A stretch of 51,837 bases of DNA from Ruminococcus sp. CAG:563 (GCA_000434915.1 FR882059.1:1-51837), one strand, 5' to 3'; positions 15,965-26,255 are shown, counted from the stretch's first letter. Numbers and translations are program-made. The notes: generated by a model from the sequence alone, not told the origin.

Positions 15965-17410
15965 ATGGCTGATTTTGCAAATACCCTTTCATCTGTTTTA
16001 AAGCGCAACAGAATTTATGCAACGCACATTGCCGCAGCCAGCGGAGTTGAGCGTTCGCTTATTTCAAGAGTAATGAAAAATGAAAGAACCGTTTCTTTTC
16101 ATACCGTTAAGAGGATTATCGACAATATCAATGTTCCGTCCGAGGATCATGAGCTTCTTATCCACAGCTTTATTGAAGATAACTTCGGATACCAAAAATA
16201 TCTCGAATATTTGAAGCTGCTTAAAGAGTTTTCCATGCATGACTATTTAAATAAGCCTTCCGGCAGCGGCAATAATATCTCCGTGCAATTAGAGTTTTCC
16301 GACGGCATTATGGATTTAAACTCAAAAACGGAAATTATCAATGTCGCACGTCATATTATATCACTTGAAACCGAAAGAAGCGACGGCAAGGTATACTCAA
16401 ATATACCTACGGGAATGATGGTTGAGATTATGCGTTCTTTCCCCGATAAGCCGATTGATTTCAAATATATTATCGACAATTTCTTTTATGAAAAGGAAAA
16501 GCTTTTGGCTCTCTCCGATGTGTTTAATCTTATGCATATCGGATATGTCTGCAACTATTTCCCTTTATCAAAGCAGAAATTGCATCTGAATTTCCTTTTC
16601 CCTCACTATATAATTACAAACGACTACATTCTGATCATTGATCTTTTCAATGAAACCGGATTTCTCAGCGCAAATAAATCAGTTATTGAGAAATATGTCA
16701 AAGTTTTCTTAAATAACTTTGAAAAAACGACGCCGTATATCATTCGTCTTGACGACATAATGAAGCTCAAAGAGATCAACGCCTCATATTTCGCACGAGG
16801 AATTGAAAAAACGACATTTTTACATTCATTCGGCTGCTTTGCGACCGCTTACCTGGATCTTGATATGTGGGAGCAAATCGCCAAGCCGGATGTTCCGAAC
16901 CGCAATTTTCTCAGGGACACGACGTATAAATACTATCAAGAGACCTACGGTGCTATCAACAAGGACCTCTGCAACATTTCAAGCAAGGAATCTCTCGCAG
17001 AGTTTGTTGATTACGGAATAATCAAATCCATGCCGAGAGAGTTTGCATATCCCCTTAACAAAGAGAACCGAGTCAAAGTTCTTGAAAAAATGTATAATTG
17101 TTTTCAATCCGATGATCTGTTCTTTTATTTGTATAACGACACCGATCTCAAGCTCGGCAGCGAATTCGGAATTGAAATTTTTGACAACACATTTATTCCG
17201 TCACATATGATGCTCTATTACCCGACTGAAAACTGTCAGCTCCATTTCTGCGGAAACCTCAATTTTCTTCTTGACGATGCGGCAACAACGCATGACTTTG
17301 CGGAATTTGTAAACTGCTTTGCCCTCTCGGATTATTGCTATTCCAAGGAAAAATCGCTTAAAATCCTTCAAGAAGAAATTCTCAGATGCAAAATGCTGCC
17401 CGAGGAATAA
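15965..17410 (+). CDS. HTH (XRE-type) protein with a large unrecognised C-terminal region
   Basis: The first 65 of 481 residues look like a Cro/C1-type helix-turn-helix: HIAAASGVERSLISRVMKNER resembles helices 2-3, followed by TVKRIIDNINV. The remaining 415 residues contain no motif I know; they are mixed alpha/beta, rich in Phe and Tyr, without transmembrane helices or a signal peptide, so the protein is cytosolic. It could be a DNA-binding regulator with a ligand-sensing domain. It lies directly upstream of, and in the same orientation as, the giant Ig-like protein gene, but each has its own promoter and a terminator separates them, so control of that neighbour is only a guess. Confidence 0.75.
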   Translation: MADFANTLSSVLKRNRIYATHIAAASGVERSLISRVMKNERTVSFHTVKRIIDNINVPSEDHELLIHSFIEDNFGYQKYLEYLKLLKEFSMHDYLNKPSGSGNNISVQLEFSDGIMDLNSKTEIINVARHIISLETERSDGKVYSNIPTGMMVEIMRSFPDKPIDFKYIIDNFFYEKEKLLALSDVFNLMHIGYVCNYFPLSKQKLHLNFLFPHYIITNDYILIIDLFNETGFLSANKSVIEKYVKVFLNNFEKTTPYIIRLDDIMKLKEINASYFARGIEKTTFLHSFGCFATAYLDLDMWEQIAKPDVPNRNFLRDTTYKYYQETYGAINKDLCNISSKESLAEFVDYGIIKSMPREFAYPLNKENRVKVLEKMYNCFQSDDLFFYLYNDTDLKLGSEFGIEIFDNTFIPSHMMLYYPTENCQLHFCGNLNFLLDDAATTHDFAEFVNCFALSDYCYSKEKSLKILQEEILRCKMLPEE

Positions 17411-17425
17411 ATCGAATACAGCCTT

Positions 17426-17460
17426 AAGAACCGAACGCTTGTGCAATCGGTTCTTTTTGT
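17426..17460 (+). terminator. Terminator after the XRE-type gene
   Basis: A perfect 9-bp stem AAGAACCGA (17426-17434) / TCGGTTCTT (17447-17455) runs into T5. Confidence 0.8.
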
Positions 17461-17506
17461 TTATTCTTTTATAATAAAACATACTTATATTCTTGTTTAG
17501 AAAATA

Positions 17507-17535
17507 TTGAATATATCAATGTGATAAAATATAAT
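17507..17535 (+). promoter_or_regulatory. Promoter of the giant Ig-like protein gene
   Basis: TTGAAT (17507-17512) and TATAAT (17530-17535) with a 17-base spacer, 33 bases before the ATG at 17569. Confidence 0.7.
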
Positions 17536-17568
17536 GTAAAATTATAAATCCCGATTGGAGGTATTTAT

Positions 17569-20500
17569 ATGAAAAAGAAAATCATCAAATGGCAAAGTCT
17601 GATTCTTGTGATGGCAATGCTCATCACGGTCATGGTTCCCGCTTTCGGAACAACAGCTTCTGCTGCGGCCACCCATGCAATCGATATTTGCCAAGAGGAC
17701 GGCACATCCGTCACGGAGCAGATCTCCCTGATGGAAAGTGAACAGCTTCAGCTGACATACAAGCTGCTTGACTGCTCAATGCCGGACGGCGGTTACATAA
17801 AGTGGACAAGCGAGGCTCCGCTCATTGTTTCCGTTGACTCAACAGGAAAAATATATGCTCACGACAGTTCCAAGGGCGCTGCCGTCAGACTTTGGATTGA
17901 CAACGACGTAAGAACCGTCGCAATCATCGGTCCGGCTCTGGCAAAGACCATGGAAAAGCTTCTGTTCAATGACAAAATCGACATTGACACAATGGACACG
18001 GAAGCTATTGTCGAAACCGTTCGTGCATCTATGACCGGCATTCCGAGCAACATCGCCGACTACCTTATCAAGCAGCTTGAGGACAAGCTCAATTCACTTG
18101 ATACCGGTATAACTGTCACTCTTTACTCTGCAAACGGCGAGGTTCTTGCCTCGGATCAGGTCAGAGTGCTTGTTACAAATTCAGACAAGTGGTACTCAAA
18201 GGTTATCCCGAACGGTGCATTTATCACAAATAAGGAATCTGTTCCCACCACGGTTGCGGTCGGCGGACAGGTCAAGCTTGAGGGCGGCGTTACCCCCCTG
18301 CGTCTCGGATACGGCGTTACATGGAGCATTGACACCGATAGCATCTGGACTTCGGGCAAGGACTACGCAACGATTGACGATCAGGGCAACGTAACCTTCC
18401 TCAAAGAGGGTAAAGTTACAATCAAGGTTTCGCCCAACGCAGACGATCTTGTTGACGGATTGATGAGTTATATTAACTCTGCAATCGCCGCAGGCAAAAC
18501 AGTTGACACCGCTCAGCTTGCAAGAATCATGATCAAGCTGCTCGGTCTTAACGTCAGCGAATCCGCACTCAAGGCGGTTCTTGATGTTCTTGTAACGGTC
18601 GCAGGTGCAACAGGCAATACGGCAGACCTTATTGCAACAGCGGTCAAAACACTTTCAAATTATCTTCTGAAAGCATCCATAAACGATTCTATTACATTCA
18701 CAATAGTTCAAAGTCTTGAAATTGAAAAATTCAGCCTTGCGGCAGACAAAACCGAGCTGACCGAAGGTGACAGCACAATGGTAAAGCTGACCGATATTGT
18801 TCCGGCCGGCTCAAACTCGCAGAATGTTCTCTGGAGCTCATCCGACGAGAGTGTTCTCACCGTTGACAACAATGGCATAGTCAAGGCAAGAGACGCAGGC
18901 GGAATTTCTTCTGCAAACAAGAGAACAGCTACCGTTACCGCTACGGTTGACGGCGTTTCCGAGAGCCTTGAATTCACCGTTAAGGGCAAGCTTATCACAA
19001 CTCCGGTTGATATCGCAATTTCCGGTCCTCAGGAGTTGGAGCTTAATACACCTCAGCAGTACACAGCCGGCCTTTATCCGACAAGGTCAAAGGCCGATAT
19101 CACATGGGGTCTCCTCGGTGACGACGGCGAAACGGTTAGCTACGCTACCAACGGAAGTGTTTCCAACGGCATGGCTACCCTTACAAAGGACGGCGTGCTG
19201 ACAGGCACAAACGGCGGCACGGTTACTCTCTATGCCAAGGCAGGTCTTATAACTCACGTTATAACCACATATCAGGTCTATATCGGCAGACTGGCAAAGG
19301 GCGTTACGATTGACCAAGGCAAATTTGTCAGCGTTCATGTTCCGCTATACAGCACATATAAGAATGCAAAAACAACCCTCACAGCTTCGATTCTCCCCTA
19401 CGACGTAACCAACAAGAACGTTGCATGGTCGGTTCTCTCGGGCAATATCGAGGTTAATGCCGATGGTGTGGTTAGCCCAAAGGGCTATTCGGCAGCATAC
19501 GGTGTTGTACAGGTCAAGACCTATGACGGCGGCTACACCGACACCTGTACGGTTTCCTTTGCCAACTACCCTGTAACGGGAATCACTCTTGATAAGGATA
19601 GTCTCGATCTTATCGTAGGCACGGGCGACACAATAAATGCCACGGTTGCTCCGACAGGCACGGTCGGCGTCGGCGACGCTTCAATTAAAGACATTATATG
19701 GACATCGTCTAATCCGACTGTTGCGACGGTTGACGGAGGTGTTGTAACTCCTGTTGACTTCGGCACAACCATCATCAAGGCAACGACGGCTGACGGCGGA
19801 TTTGCCGCAAGCTGTACGGTCAACGTAAAAGCTGACAAGACAGCACTTAACTATGCAATCAGCCTCGTTGAAACGGGCAGCGTCAAGGAAGAAAACTGCT
19901 CGGCCGAGGATTGGGCCGACTTGCAGAACGCATACAAAACAGCAGTAGAGGTCAAGAAGACCGACACAGTTTCTCAGGACACATGCAACAAGGCCGCACA
20001 GAATATCATTGATATCTATTCACGCATCGGTGCTTATGTTCAGGTTTACGGTATCACAATAACCCGTGACGGTGAGACTGCGCCTAAGTTCATCACCAAA
20101 AAGGTTGAACTTTATCAGTCATACAAAAATAAGACGGTTCAGCTCGGTGCGACTCTCAACCCGAGCAATGCGATGTATTCGTCAATCGTTTGGTCGTCGG
20201 ATAATGAAAAGGTAACGGTCGATCAGAACGGTCTTGTAACAAACACTCACAACTCCGCAGACAGTGCGAAGATCACCGTTAAGGCAACGGATTACACCGG
20301 CTGCTCCGTTTCCGACAGCGTTTATGTCAGCTTCGCAAACGTTGTTGCAACAGGAGTAAGCCTCAATGAAACCGAAATAACCGGCAAGGTTTATAACACG
20401 GTATCAATCAAAGCGACGGTTCAGCCGACAGGCACTCCGATGATCGGTGCAAGCATTGAATCGGTTATCTGGTCGTCGAGCAATCCCAATGTTGTATCTG

Positions 20501-23500
20501 TCGATAACGGTAATCTCACTTTCAAATCCGTCGGCGAGGCTGTGATCACCGTAACAACGGTTGACGGCGGTCACACGGCTGAATGCAAGGTAACGGTAGA
20601 AACGAACAAGGACGCTCTTGCCGAAGAAATCAGCAAGGTGACAAACGCCGCCCTTGTTGAAGGGGATTATACGGTCGCTTCCTATGACGCACTTAAAGAA
20701 GCCTATGCAAAGGCTAACGAAATCTACAACGACAAGAACGCAGAACAGTCGGATATCGACGCAATAACCGCTTCACTCGACGCAGCGTTCAATTCGCTAA
20801 AGAAGCTTATCAAGCCGCAGGCGGTATATATTCAGTATAACGGCGAGGATGCAGGTGAATATATCTCGAAGGAAGTAAATCTTTCAACATCATTCACCTA
20901 TCAGAACAATTCCATCAAGCTCGACACAAGAATCAGTCCGCTTGATTCAATGTACAAAACCGTAGAATGGACCTCCAGCACAACGGATATTGCAGTCGAC
21001 GAAAGCGGAACGGTTTCCCCGACTGTCAACAAGGCTTGCTACGGCATTATCACGATAAAGGTCACGGACGAGCGAGGCAACAGCGTTACCGACAAGGTCA
21101 ACGTTTCATTTGCAAGATATCCAGTTACAAAAATTGAAATCACACCGTCCGAGGTCAACGCTCCGTTCGAATCCGAGCCGGTAAAGCTCAGTGCAAAATG
21201 TAAAGACGTCGGCTCAATCATCACCTACGACGCAACAATTCAGGACGTTATCTGGACTTCCGACAACACGGACGTTGTAACGGTCGATGAAAACGGTCAG
21301 CTCACATATGTTGATGCAGGCCAGGCAACCATCACCGCCACATCATGTGACGGCGGCATTCAGGCAACCTGCTCCGTAACTATCGGCGGCGACAAGACAG
21401 CTCTTCGTGCCGCTATCGCAAGAGCCGATGAAGCCCGGGTTGATATTCAGGAACATACCTATGAAACCAGCACAGAATATACGGCGGCTTATGAGCACGC
21501 AAAAGAGGTTGAAGCAGGTGCAAAATACTCTCAGGAGGAAATCGACGCCGCAACGCTCAGACTTAACAATGCGCTCGACGGACTTAAGCCGTATATCCAC
21601 ATGGAGAAGCTTAATGTTTACTATAACGGTGAAACAGCTCCTCAGTTCATTGCGATAAAGGTTCCTCTCTATAAGACATACACCTCGCAGAGCGTTCAGC
21701 TCACCTACGACTTTGCCCCGGCCGACGCTATGTATTCAAGCATCGTTTGGTCGTCGGACAACGACGGAGTTAAGGTCAGCGAGGACGGCAAGGTTTCACC
21801 TGCCGCCAATAAGGCCTGCGGAGCAAAAATCACTTTGACCGCAACCGATCATTACGGCAACACAATAACAAACAGCGTTTACGTTTCATTCGCAAACTCC
21901 CCTGTTTCAAAGGTAACTCTTGACAAGACAGAAATTGAGGTAGGCTACGGTTCGGAGCCGCAGACACTCACCGCAACGGTAACGGCGGACAAGACTATCG
22001 GTGACAAGCCGAGCGTCAGCGACGTTATCTGGTCGACATCAGACCCCGACGTTGCAACGGTCGAGAACGGCACGGTTACATTCGTTGAAGCCGGCACATG
22101 TACCGTCACGGCAACCTCTGTTGACGGCGGAGTTTCTGCAACATGTAAGGTCACAGTCAGATCCGATAAGACAGCTCTTATCAGAACGAGAGCAATGATA
22201 GTCGGTCTCAAACTTAATTCCGAGGACTACACCGAGGACAGCTGGGCGGTTCTTGAGGCCGCTATGGCAAAGGCCGAAGAAATCATTGCACAGGATAACC
22301 CCAAGCAGAGAGTTATCAATGCGGCAGACGAGGAGCTTAACAACGCTTATAATTCGCTTGTAAGATTCATTAAGCTTGAGAATATCACAATCACCAAGGA
22401 CGGCGAGAAAACAACAGGCTATGTTTCCGTCAGCGTTCCCATCACTTCAAAATATTCCGAACAGTCCGTGACCCTCGGCTACAAGCTCACTCCCGAGGAT
22501 GCAACTATCAATTCGATCGAATGGTCGTCAAGCGACGAATCCATAAAGGTTGAGGACGGTGTTGCAGCACCTACGGCGAACAAGGCTTGCCTTGCTAAGA
22601 TTACGGTCACCGCAACGGACTACAAGGGAAGAACATATTCAGACAGCGTATATGTTTCCTTTGCGAACACACCTGTTACCGGAGTCAGCGTTGACAAGAC
22701 GGAAATCACAAACGCTGTTGTCGGCACAACGGATAAGATTACAGCAACTGTTCTGCCAAAGAAAACGCTCGGCATGGGCGGTGCAAACCACACGGATGTT
22801 ATCTGGTCATCGAGCAACGAAAGCGTCTGCACGGTTGACAGCGACGGCAACCTAAGCTTCAAGGATACAGGCACATGTGTAATCACCGTAACAACTCTTG
22901 ACGGCGGCTTCACCGCTCAGACAAACGTTAAGGTTTATGCCGACAAATCGGCTCTGAATGCAGCAGTCGAAAGTGCAAACGCACTTATTGAAACAGCCTA
23001 CACCCCTGCTACATGGGCAGAGTTCAAAAAGGCTCTCGCTTCGGCAACAGAAACGCTCAATGCCGAAGACCCGACACAGGCAGAGGTTAATGAGGCTCTC
23101 GCACTTCTCACAGAAAAGGAAAACGCACTCGAAGATTATATTTACGTTTCCGGCGTAAACATCTCCTATAACGGCGACAGCTCCGACGTTATAACCGTAA
23201 AGGTTCCTGCAGATCAGAGCTACATCATGGCGACGGCACAGCTTGAATTCTCGACCGATCCGGCCAACGCAATGTATGTTTCGGCCGAGTGGTCATACGA
23301 GGGCGACATATTCGTCAACATGAACGGCATTGCCGCTCCGAGCGTAAACAGCGCATGCTACGGCAAGGCAACGGTTAAGCTCACCGACGATTTCGGCAAC
23401 GTTTACACCAAGACGGTTACAATTATCTTCTCGAAGAATCCTGCAACGGCAATAACCGTTACCCCGTCCGAGTACATAACTCATACCCTCGGCGAGAAGG

Positions 23501-25506
23501 TTCAGCTCACCGCTAAGGTTACGGATGCAGACGGCAACGAGGCTGACCTTAACAAGATAACATGGAAGTCCGATCACCCCGAAATCGCTTCGGTTGACGA
23601 AAACGGACTTGTTACTGTAGTCAGCGGCGGTATCGCAACGATTACGGCTACGACGGTTATCGGCAATCTTTCGGCGGCCTGCGTCATTACGGTTGCGACT
23701 GACAAGACAGCCCTTAAGAAGGCTATCGACGATGCAGAAAGTGCAAACTACAACGAGCAGAATTACACCAAGGATTCCTTTGCAGCGTTCAAATCGGCTC
23801 TGGAAAACGCCAAAACGGTTTATGCCGACGTTGACGCTTCACAGAGTGAAATCGACACGGCAACGGCTAGCCTCACCGGTGCGGTTTCGGCACTTGCTAA
23901 ATACAACCGTGCTCAGAGCGTTACAATCAGATATAATAATTCCGACGCACCCGATTTCATCTCTATAAAGGTTCCTATTTACAAGACCTACAATTCGCAG
24001 AGTGTCCAGCTTTCCTATGTATACAGCCCGAGCGACGCAATGTACGAATCAATCACTTGGTCGTCGGATAACGACCTTATGACTGTTGATCAGAACGGCA
24101 AGGTTGCACCTAAGGAGAACAAGGCCTGTGCCGCAAAGATCACCGTAACCGTAACGGATCATTTCGGCAACACGGTAACGGACTATGTATACGTTTCATT
24201 TGTAAACATCCAGGCAACCGGCGTTACTCTCAATCAGTCGTCTCTCAGCGGAATGCCCGGCGAGAGTGCAACACTCACCGCTTCGGTTGAGCCTAAGGCT
24301 AAGCTCGGAGTAGGCGGAGCAACTATAACCGACATTGTATGGACAACAAGCGACCCGAGCGTTGCAACAGTCGAAAACGGCACGGTTACATTCGTAAACG
24401 GCGGCACGGCAGTCATCACGGTTTACACCAAGGACGGCGGCCACAGCGCACAGTGCACGGTAACAGTCACCGTTTCTAAGGACGCTCTCCTTAAAGCAAT
24501 CACGGACGCAAAGGCAATCGACCTTTCGAATCGTACGGAAGCCTCGGCTGCAGCTCTCACAAAGGCCATCGCAGACGCAGAGGCTGTTTATAACAACGCT
24601 TCGGCAAAGACCGAGGACATCAACAATGCCATTGCAGCACTTAATGCTGCAACGGGCGCACTTGAATATCTCGGCGGTAACTATAATAAAGTCAATGCGG
24701 CTGTTGCAGAGTTCAATAAACTCGATTCAACAAAGTACACCGAGGAAAGCTACAACGCAGTCAAGGCGGCTGTCGATTCGGTTGACTACACGCTCAACAT
24801 CACTCAGCAGAGCGAGATCGACGCAATGGCCGACAGAATCACAGAGGCTCTCGGCAAGCTCCAGAAGCTTGTCACAGCCAAAATAAAGGCCGCTAAGGAC
24901 GGCGTGGTAATTGACGAAGAGAAGCTCTTTATCTACGGTATTGAGCCGCACACGGATTCTCTTGACAGCTATCTTGCCGCAGAGAACGGTTCGCTCAAGT
25001 TCTTCCCCACCTCAAAGGGTAACGGCACGGGAACTAAGATCGAGCTTTACGACGAGGACGGCAATCTCATCAAGACATACACGCTCGTTATCTTCGGCGA
25101 CGTCAACGGCGACGGCTGGTACGATGCAACGGATGCGACACTCGTCAACTGCATCATCGGCGGCATGTTCACAAAGGAACAGCTCGGTGAAGCTGCATGG
25201 CTTGCGGCTGACTGCAACCATGACGGTACGATAGACGAAACAGACGCAGACCTCCTCCAGCAGGCAGGTATCCTGCTTCAGAGTATCGACCAAAATGCTC
25301 AGCAGTCTGAGCTTGAAACAAACTCGGCTTATGCGGAATACATCGGTATCATCGAGCAGACGATTGAGGCCGAGACGCCCGACGAAGCACCGATTGAAAG
25401 CCCCGACGAAGTTCCGAACGAAGAACCCGCCGAGCAGAATTGGATAGTCGTATTCTTTGAACAGCTTATCAATCTTATCAAACTGCTTCTTGCAATTCTG
25501 AAATAA
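17569..25506 (+). CDS. Giant secreted multi-Ig (Big_2) protein with helical repeats, dockerin and C-terminal tail
   Basis: The 2645-residue protein has a signal peptide (1-32), an N-terminal Ig-like/helical region (about 35-570), then seven compound units of roughly 250 residues (575-2300). Each unit is two Big_2-type Ig domains (recurrent WSSDN, GxVxP, KITVTATD, SVYVSFAN, VIWSSSNP, ITVTTxDGG) followed by a three-helix FIVAR-like segment beginning DKxAL. Two further helical segments, a pre-dockerin beta module (GTGTKIELYDEDG) and a type I dockerin (2507-2571; DVNGDGWYDATD and DCNHDGTIDETD calcium loops) follow. An acidic Pro/Glu linker and the tail NWIVVFFEQLINLIKLLLAI end the chain. It is likely a surface or cohesin-docked adhesin; the ligand is unknown. 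GGAGG precedes the ATG by 9 bases. Confidence 0.9.
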   Translation: MKKKIIKWQSLILVMAMLITVMVPAFGTTASAAATHAIDICQEDGTSVTEQISLMESEQLQLTYKLLDCSMPDGGYIKWTSEAPLIVSVDSTGKIYAHDSSKGAAVRLWIDNDVRTVAIIGPALAKTMEKLLFNDKIDIDTMDTEAIVETVRASMTGIPSNIADYLIKQLEDKLNSLDTGITVTLYSANGEVLASDQVRVLVTNSDKWYSKVIPNGAFITNKESVPTTVAVGGQVKLEGGVTPLRLGYGVTWSIDTDSIWTSGKDYATIDDQGNVTFLKEGKVTIKVSPNADDLVDGLMSYINSAIAAGKTVDTAQLARIMIKLLGLNVSESALKAVLDVLVTVAGATGNTADLIATAVKTLSNYLLKASINDSITFTIVQSLEIEKFSLAADKTELTEGDSTMVKLTDIVPAGSNSQNVLWSSSDESVLTVDNNGIVKARDAGGISSANKRTATVTATVDGVSESLEFTVKGKLITTPVDIAISGPQELELNTPQQYTAGLYPTRSKADITWGLLGDDGETVSYATNGSVSNGMATLTKDGVLTGTNGGTVTLYAKAGLITHVITTYQVYIGRLAKGVTIDQGKFVSVHVPLYSTYKNAKTTLTASILPYDVTNKNVAWSVLSGNIEVNADGVVSPKGYSAAYGVVQVKTYDGGYTDTCTVSFANYPVTGITLDKDSLDLIVGTGDTINATVAPTGTVGVGDASIKDIIWTSSNPTVATVDGGVVTPVDFGTTIIKATTADGGFAASCTVNVKADKTALNYAISLVETGSVKEENCSAEDWADLQNAYKTAVEVKKTDTVSQDTCNKAAQNIIDIYSRIGAYVQVYGITITRDGETAPKFITKKVELYQSYKNKTVQLGATLNPSNAMYSSIVWSSDNEKVTVDQNGLVTNTHNSADSAKITVKATDYTGCSVSDSVYVSFANVVATGVSLNETEITGKVYNTVSIKATVQPTGTPMIGASIESVIWSSSNPNVVSVDNGNLTFKSVGEAVITVTTVDGGHTAECKVTVETNKDALAEEISKVTNAALVEGDYTVASYDALKEAYAKANEIYNDKNAEQSDIDAITASLDAAFNSLKKLIKPQAVYIQYNGEDAGEYISKEVNLSTSFTYQNNSIKLDTRISPLDSMYKTVEWTSSTTDIAVDESGTVSPTVNKACYGIITIKVTDERGNSVTDKVNVSFARYPVTKIEITPSEVNAPFESEPVKLSAKCKDVGSIITYDATIQDVIWTSDNTDVVTVDENGQLTYVDAGQATITATSCDGGIQATCSVTIGGDKTALRAAIARADEARVDIQEHTYETSTEYTAAYEHAKEVEAGAKYSQEEIDAATLRLNNALDGLKPYIHMEKLNVYYNGETAPQFIAIKVPLYKTYTSQSVQLTYDFAPADAMYSSIVWSSDNDGVKVSEDGKVSPAANKACGAKITLTATDHYGNTITNSVYVSFANSPVSKVTLDKTEIEVGYGSEPQTLTATVTADKTIGDKPSVSDVIWSTSDPDVATVENGTVTFVEAGTCTVTATSVDGGVSATCKVTVRSDKTALIRTRAMIVGLKLNSEDYTEDSWAVLEAAMAKAEEIIAQDNPKQRVINAADEELNNAYNSLVRFIKLENITITKDGEKTTGYVSVSVPITSKYSEQSVTLGYKLTPEDATINSIEWSSSDESIKVEDGVAAPTANKACLAKITVTATDYKGRTYSDSVYVSFANTPVTGVSVDKTEITNAVVGTTDKITATVLPKKTLGMGGANHTDVIWSSSNESVCTVDSDGNLSFKDTGTCVITVTTLDGGFTAQTNVKVYADKSALNAAVESANALIETAYTPATWAEFKKALASATETLNAEDPTQAEVNEALALLTEKENALEDYIYVSGVNISYNGDSSDVITVKVPADQSYIMATAQLEFSTDPANAMYVSAEWSYEGDIFVNMNGIAAPSVNSACYGKATVKLTDDFGNVYTKTVTIIFSKNPATAITVTPSEYITHTLGEKVQLTAKVTDADGNEADLNKITWKSDHPEIASVDENGLVTVVSGGIATITATTVIGNLSAACVITVATDKTALKKAIDDAESANYNEQNYTKDSFAAFKSALENAKTVYADVDASQSEIDTATASLTGAVSALAKYNRAQSVTIRYNNSDAPDFISIKVPIYKTYNSQSVQLSYVYSPSDAMYESITWSSDNDLMTVDQNGKVAPKENKACAAKITVTVTDHFGNTVTDYVYVSFVNIQATGVTLNQSSLSGMPGESATLTASVEPKAKLGVGGATITDIVWTTSDPSVATVENGTVTFVNGGTAVITVYTKDGGHSAQCTVTVTVSKDALLKAITDAKAIDLSNRTEASAAALTKAIADAEAVYNNASAKTEDINNAIAALNAATGALEYLGGNYNKVNAAVAEFNKLDSTKYTEESYNAVKAAVDSVDYTLNITQQSEIDAMADRITEALGKLQKLVTAKIKAAKDGVVIDEEKLFIYGIEPHTDSLDSYLAAENGSLKFFPTSKGNGTGTKIELYDEDGNLIKTYTLVIFGDVNGDGWYDATDATLVNCIIGGMFTKEQLGEAAWLAADCNHDGTIDETDADLLQQAGILLQSIDQNAQQSELETNSAYAEYIGIIEQTIEAETPDEAPIESPDEVPNEEPAEQNWIVVFFEQLINLIKLLLAILK
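19291..24470 (+). repeat. Seven tandem ~750-bp coding repeats (Ig-Ig-helical unit)
   Basis: Units begin near 19291, 20038, 20818, 21598, 22375, 23140 and 23900. They are clear at the protein level (recurring FIxxKVPLY, PxDAMYxSIxWSSDN, NKAC, FANxPVTGV, DKTAL) but diverged in DNA, which argues for old duplication under selection rather than recent expansion. Confidence 0.85.
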
Positions 25507-25523
25507 CAGCAAATAACTAAACA

Positions 25524-25556
25524 GGCGGTGCCGAGAAATCGACACCGCCGTTTTTG
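25524..25556. terminator. Terminator after the giant gene
   Basis: GGCGGTG/CACCGCC stem with inner CGA/TCG pairs, followed by GT5. It also lies 3' of the convergent gene that ends at 25593. Confidence 0.85.
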
Positions 25557-25592
25557 TTATTTTTTAGCATTTTTTTCAGTTTTTGTTATTAT

Positions 25593-26255
25593 TCAGTCTT
25601 TTGAAACGGAATATTTAATTGTTCTGCCATTGTGTGCAAGAATTTTCGCTTCTTTTGAATTCTTTATATTCTTGTGAAAATTTTTCTTGAAGTTTATAAA
25701 TCTATTTATTGCTTTTATCATTGCTGCCGTAATGATTGCCGGAACTGCGCAAAGCAACAGAATCATGAATGATTCAAACGAAAACTCGGTTATCAGTCCG
25801 TAAATGCAGACAAACAACAGCATCATAGATATAATTGCAAGAGGTAATAAACATAAGCTTGACAGCATTTTCATTCTTTTCCTGTCGGCTGTCCCATGAT
25901 AATCATAATACTCGGCAGGCTTCCCATTAAAATACAACAGCCTAAACAGGATAAACAATGAGCTTTGCGTTTTCTCCGTTATTTCAACATGTTCGTTTCC
26001 GCCCGTGGCTTTATAGAAAGAATCAAAATTAATTAAAGCCACCGGCCCGAAACGCCAAACATCTTTTACAGATTCCCTTGACAAACAGCGTCCGAAGCAA
26101 AGCTTTGACGGCGTTTCATCATTATATATACGAATCGGCGAATCTTTTTCGGCTTCAATCGTCTGCTTACACCTTGGCTCGACCCTGGCTTGCCCATTCC
26201 GCCATTCAATCGCAACGGCACTGTCGGTCTTGTTCGTAACTGTAATTTTACCCAT
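25593..26255 (-). CDS. Unrecognised membrane protein with N-terminal beta domain
   Basis: I do not recognise a family for this 220-residue protein. Residues 1-75 form alternating short strands (KITVTNKTDSAVAIEWRNG...VEPRCKQTIEAEKDSPIRIY) that look like a small beta sandwich. A charged stretch then leads to two adjacent transmembrane helices (about 135-155 and 160-185) and a basic C-terminal tail (NRFINFKKNFHKNIKNSKEAK). There is no signal peptide, so the beta domain probably faces the cytoplasm. The gene stands alone between the terminators at 25524 and 26273. Codon usage fits other AT-richer genes of the window. Confidence 0.65.
   Translation of the reverse strand: MGKITVTNKTDSAVAIEWRNGQARVEPRCKQTIEAEKDSPIRIYNDETPSKLCFGRCLSRESVKDVWRFGPVALINFDSFYKATGGNEHVEITEKTQSSLFILFRLLYFNGKPAEYYDYHGTADRKRMKMLSSLCLLPLAIISMMLLFVCIYGLITEFSFESFMILLLCAVPAIITAAMIKAINRFINFKKNFHKNIKNSKEAKILAHNGRTIKYSVSKD

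Noticed and set aside
18000..24500. Periodic repeats suggestive of CRISPR or a minisatellite
   Set aside because: The ~750-bp period is coding, codon-phased and diverged at DNA level; it is a domain repeat. I saw no CRISPR array in the window.
25012..25545. Antisense frame of 177 codons over the dockerin end of the giant gene
   Set aside because: The plus-strand dockerin calcium loops are unmistakable; the antisense frame mirrors the codon bias of the real gene.
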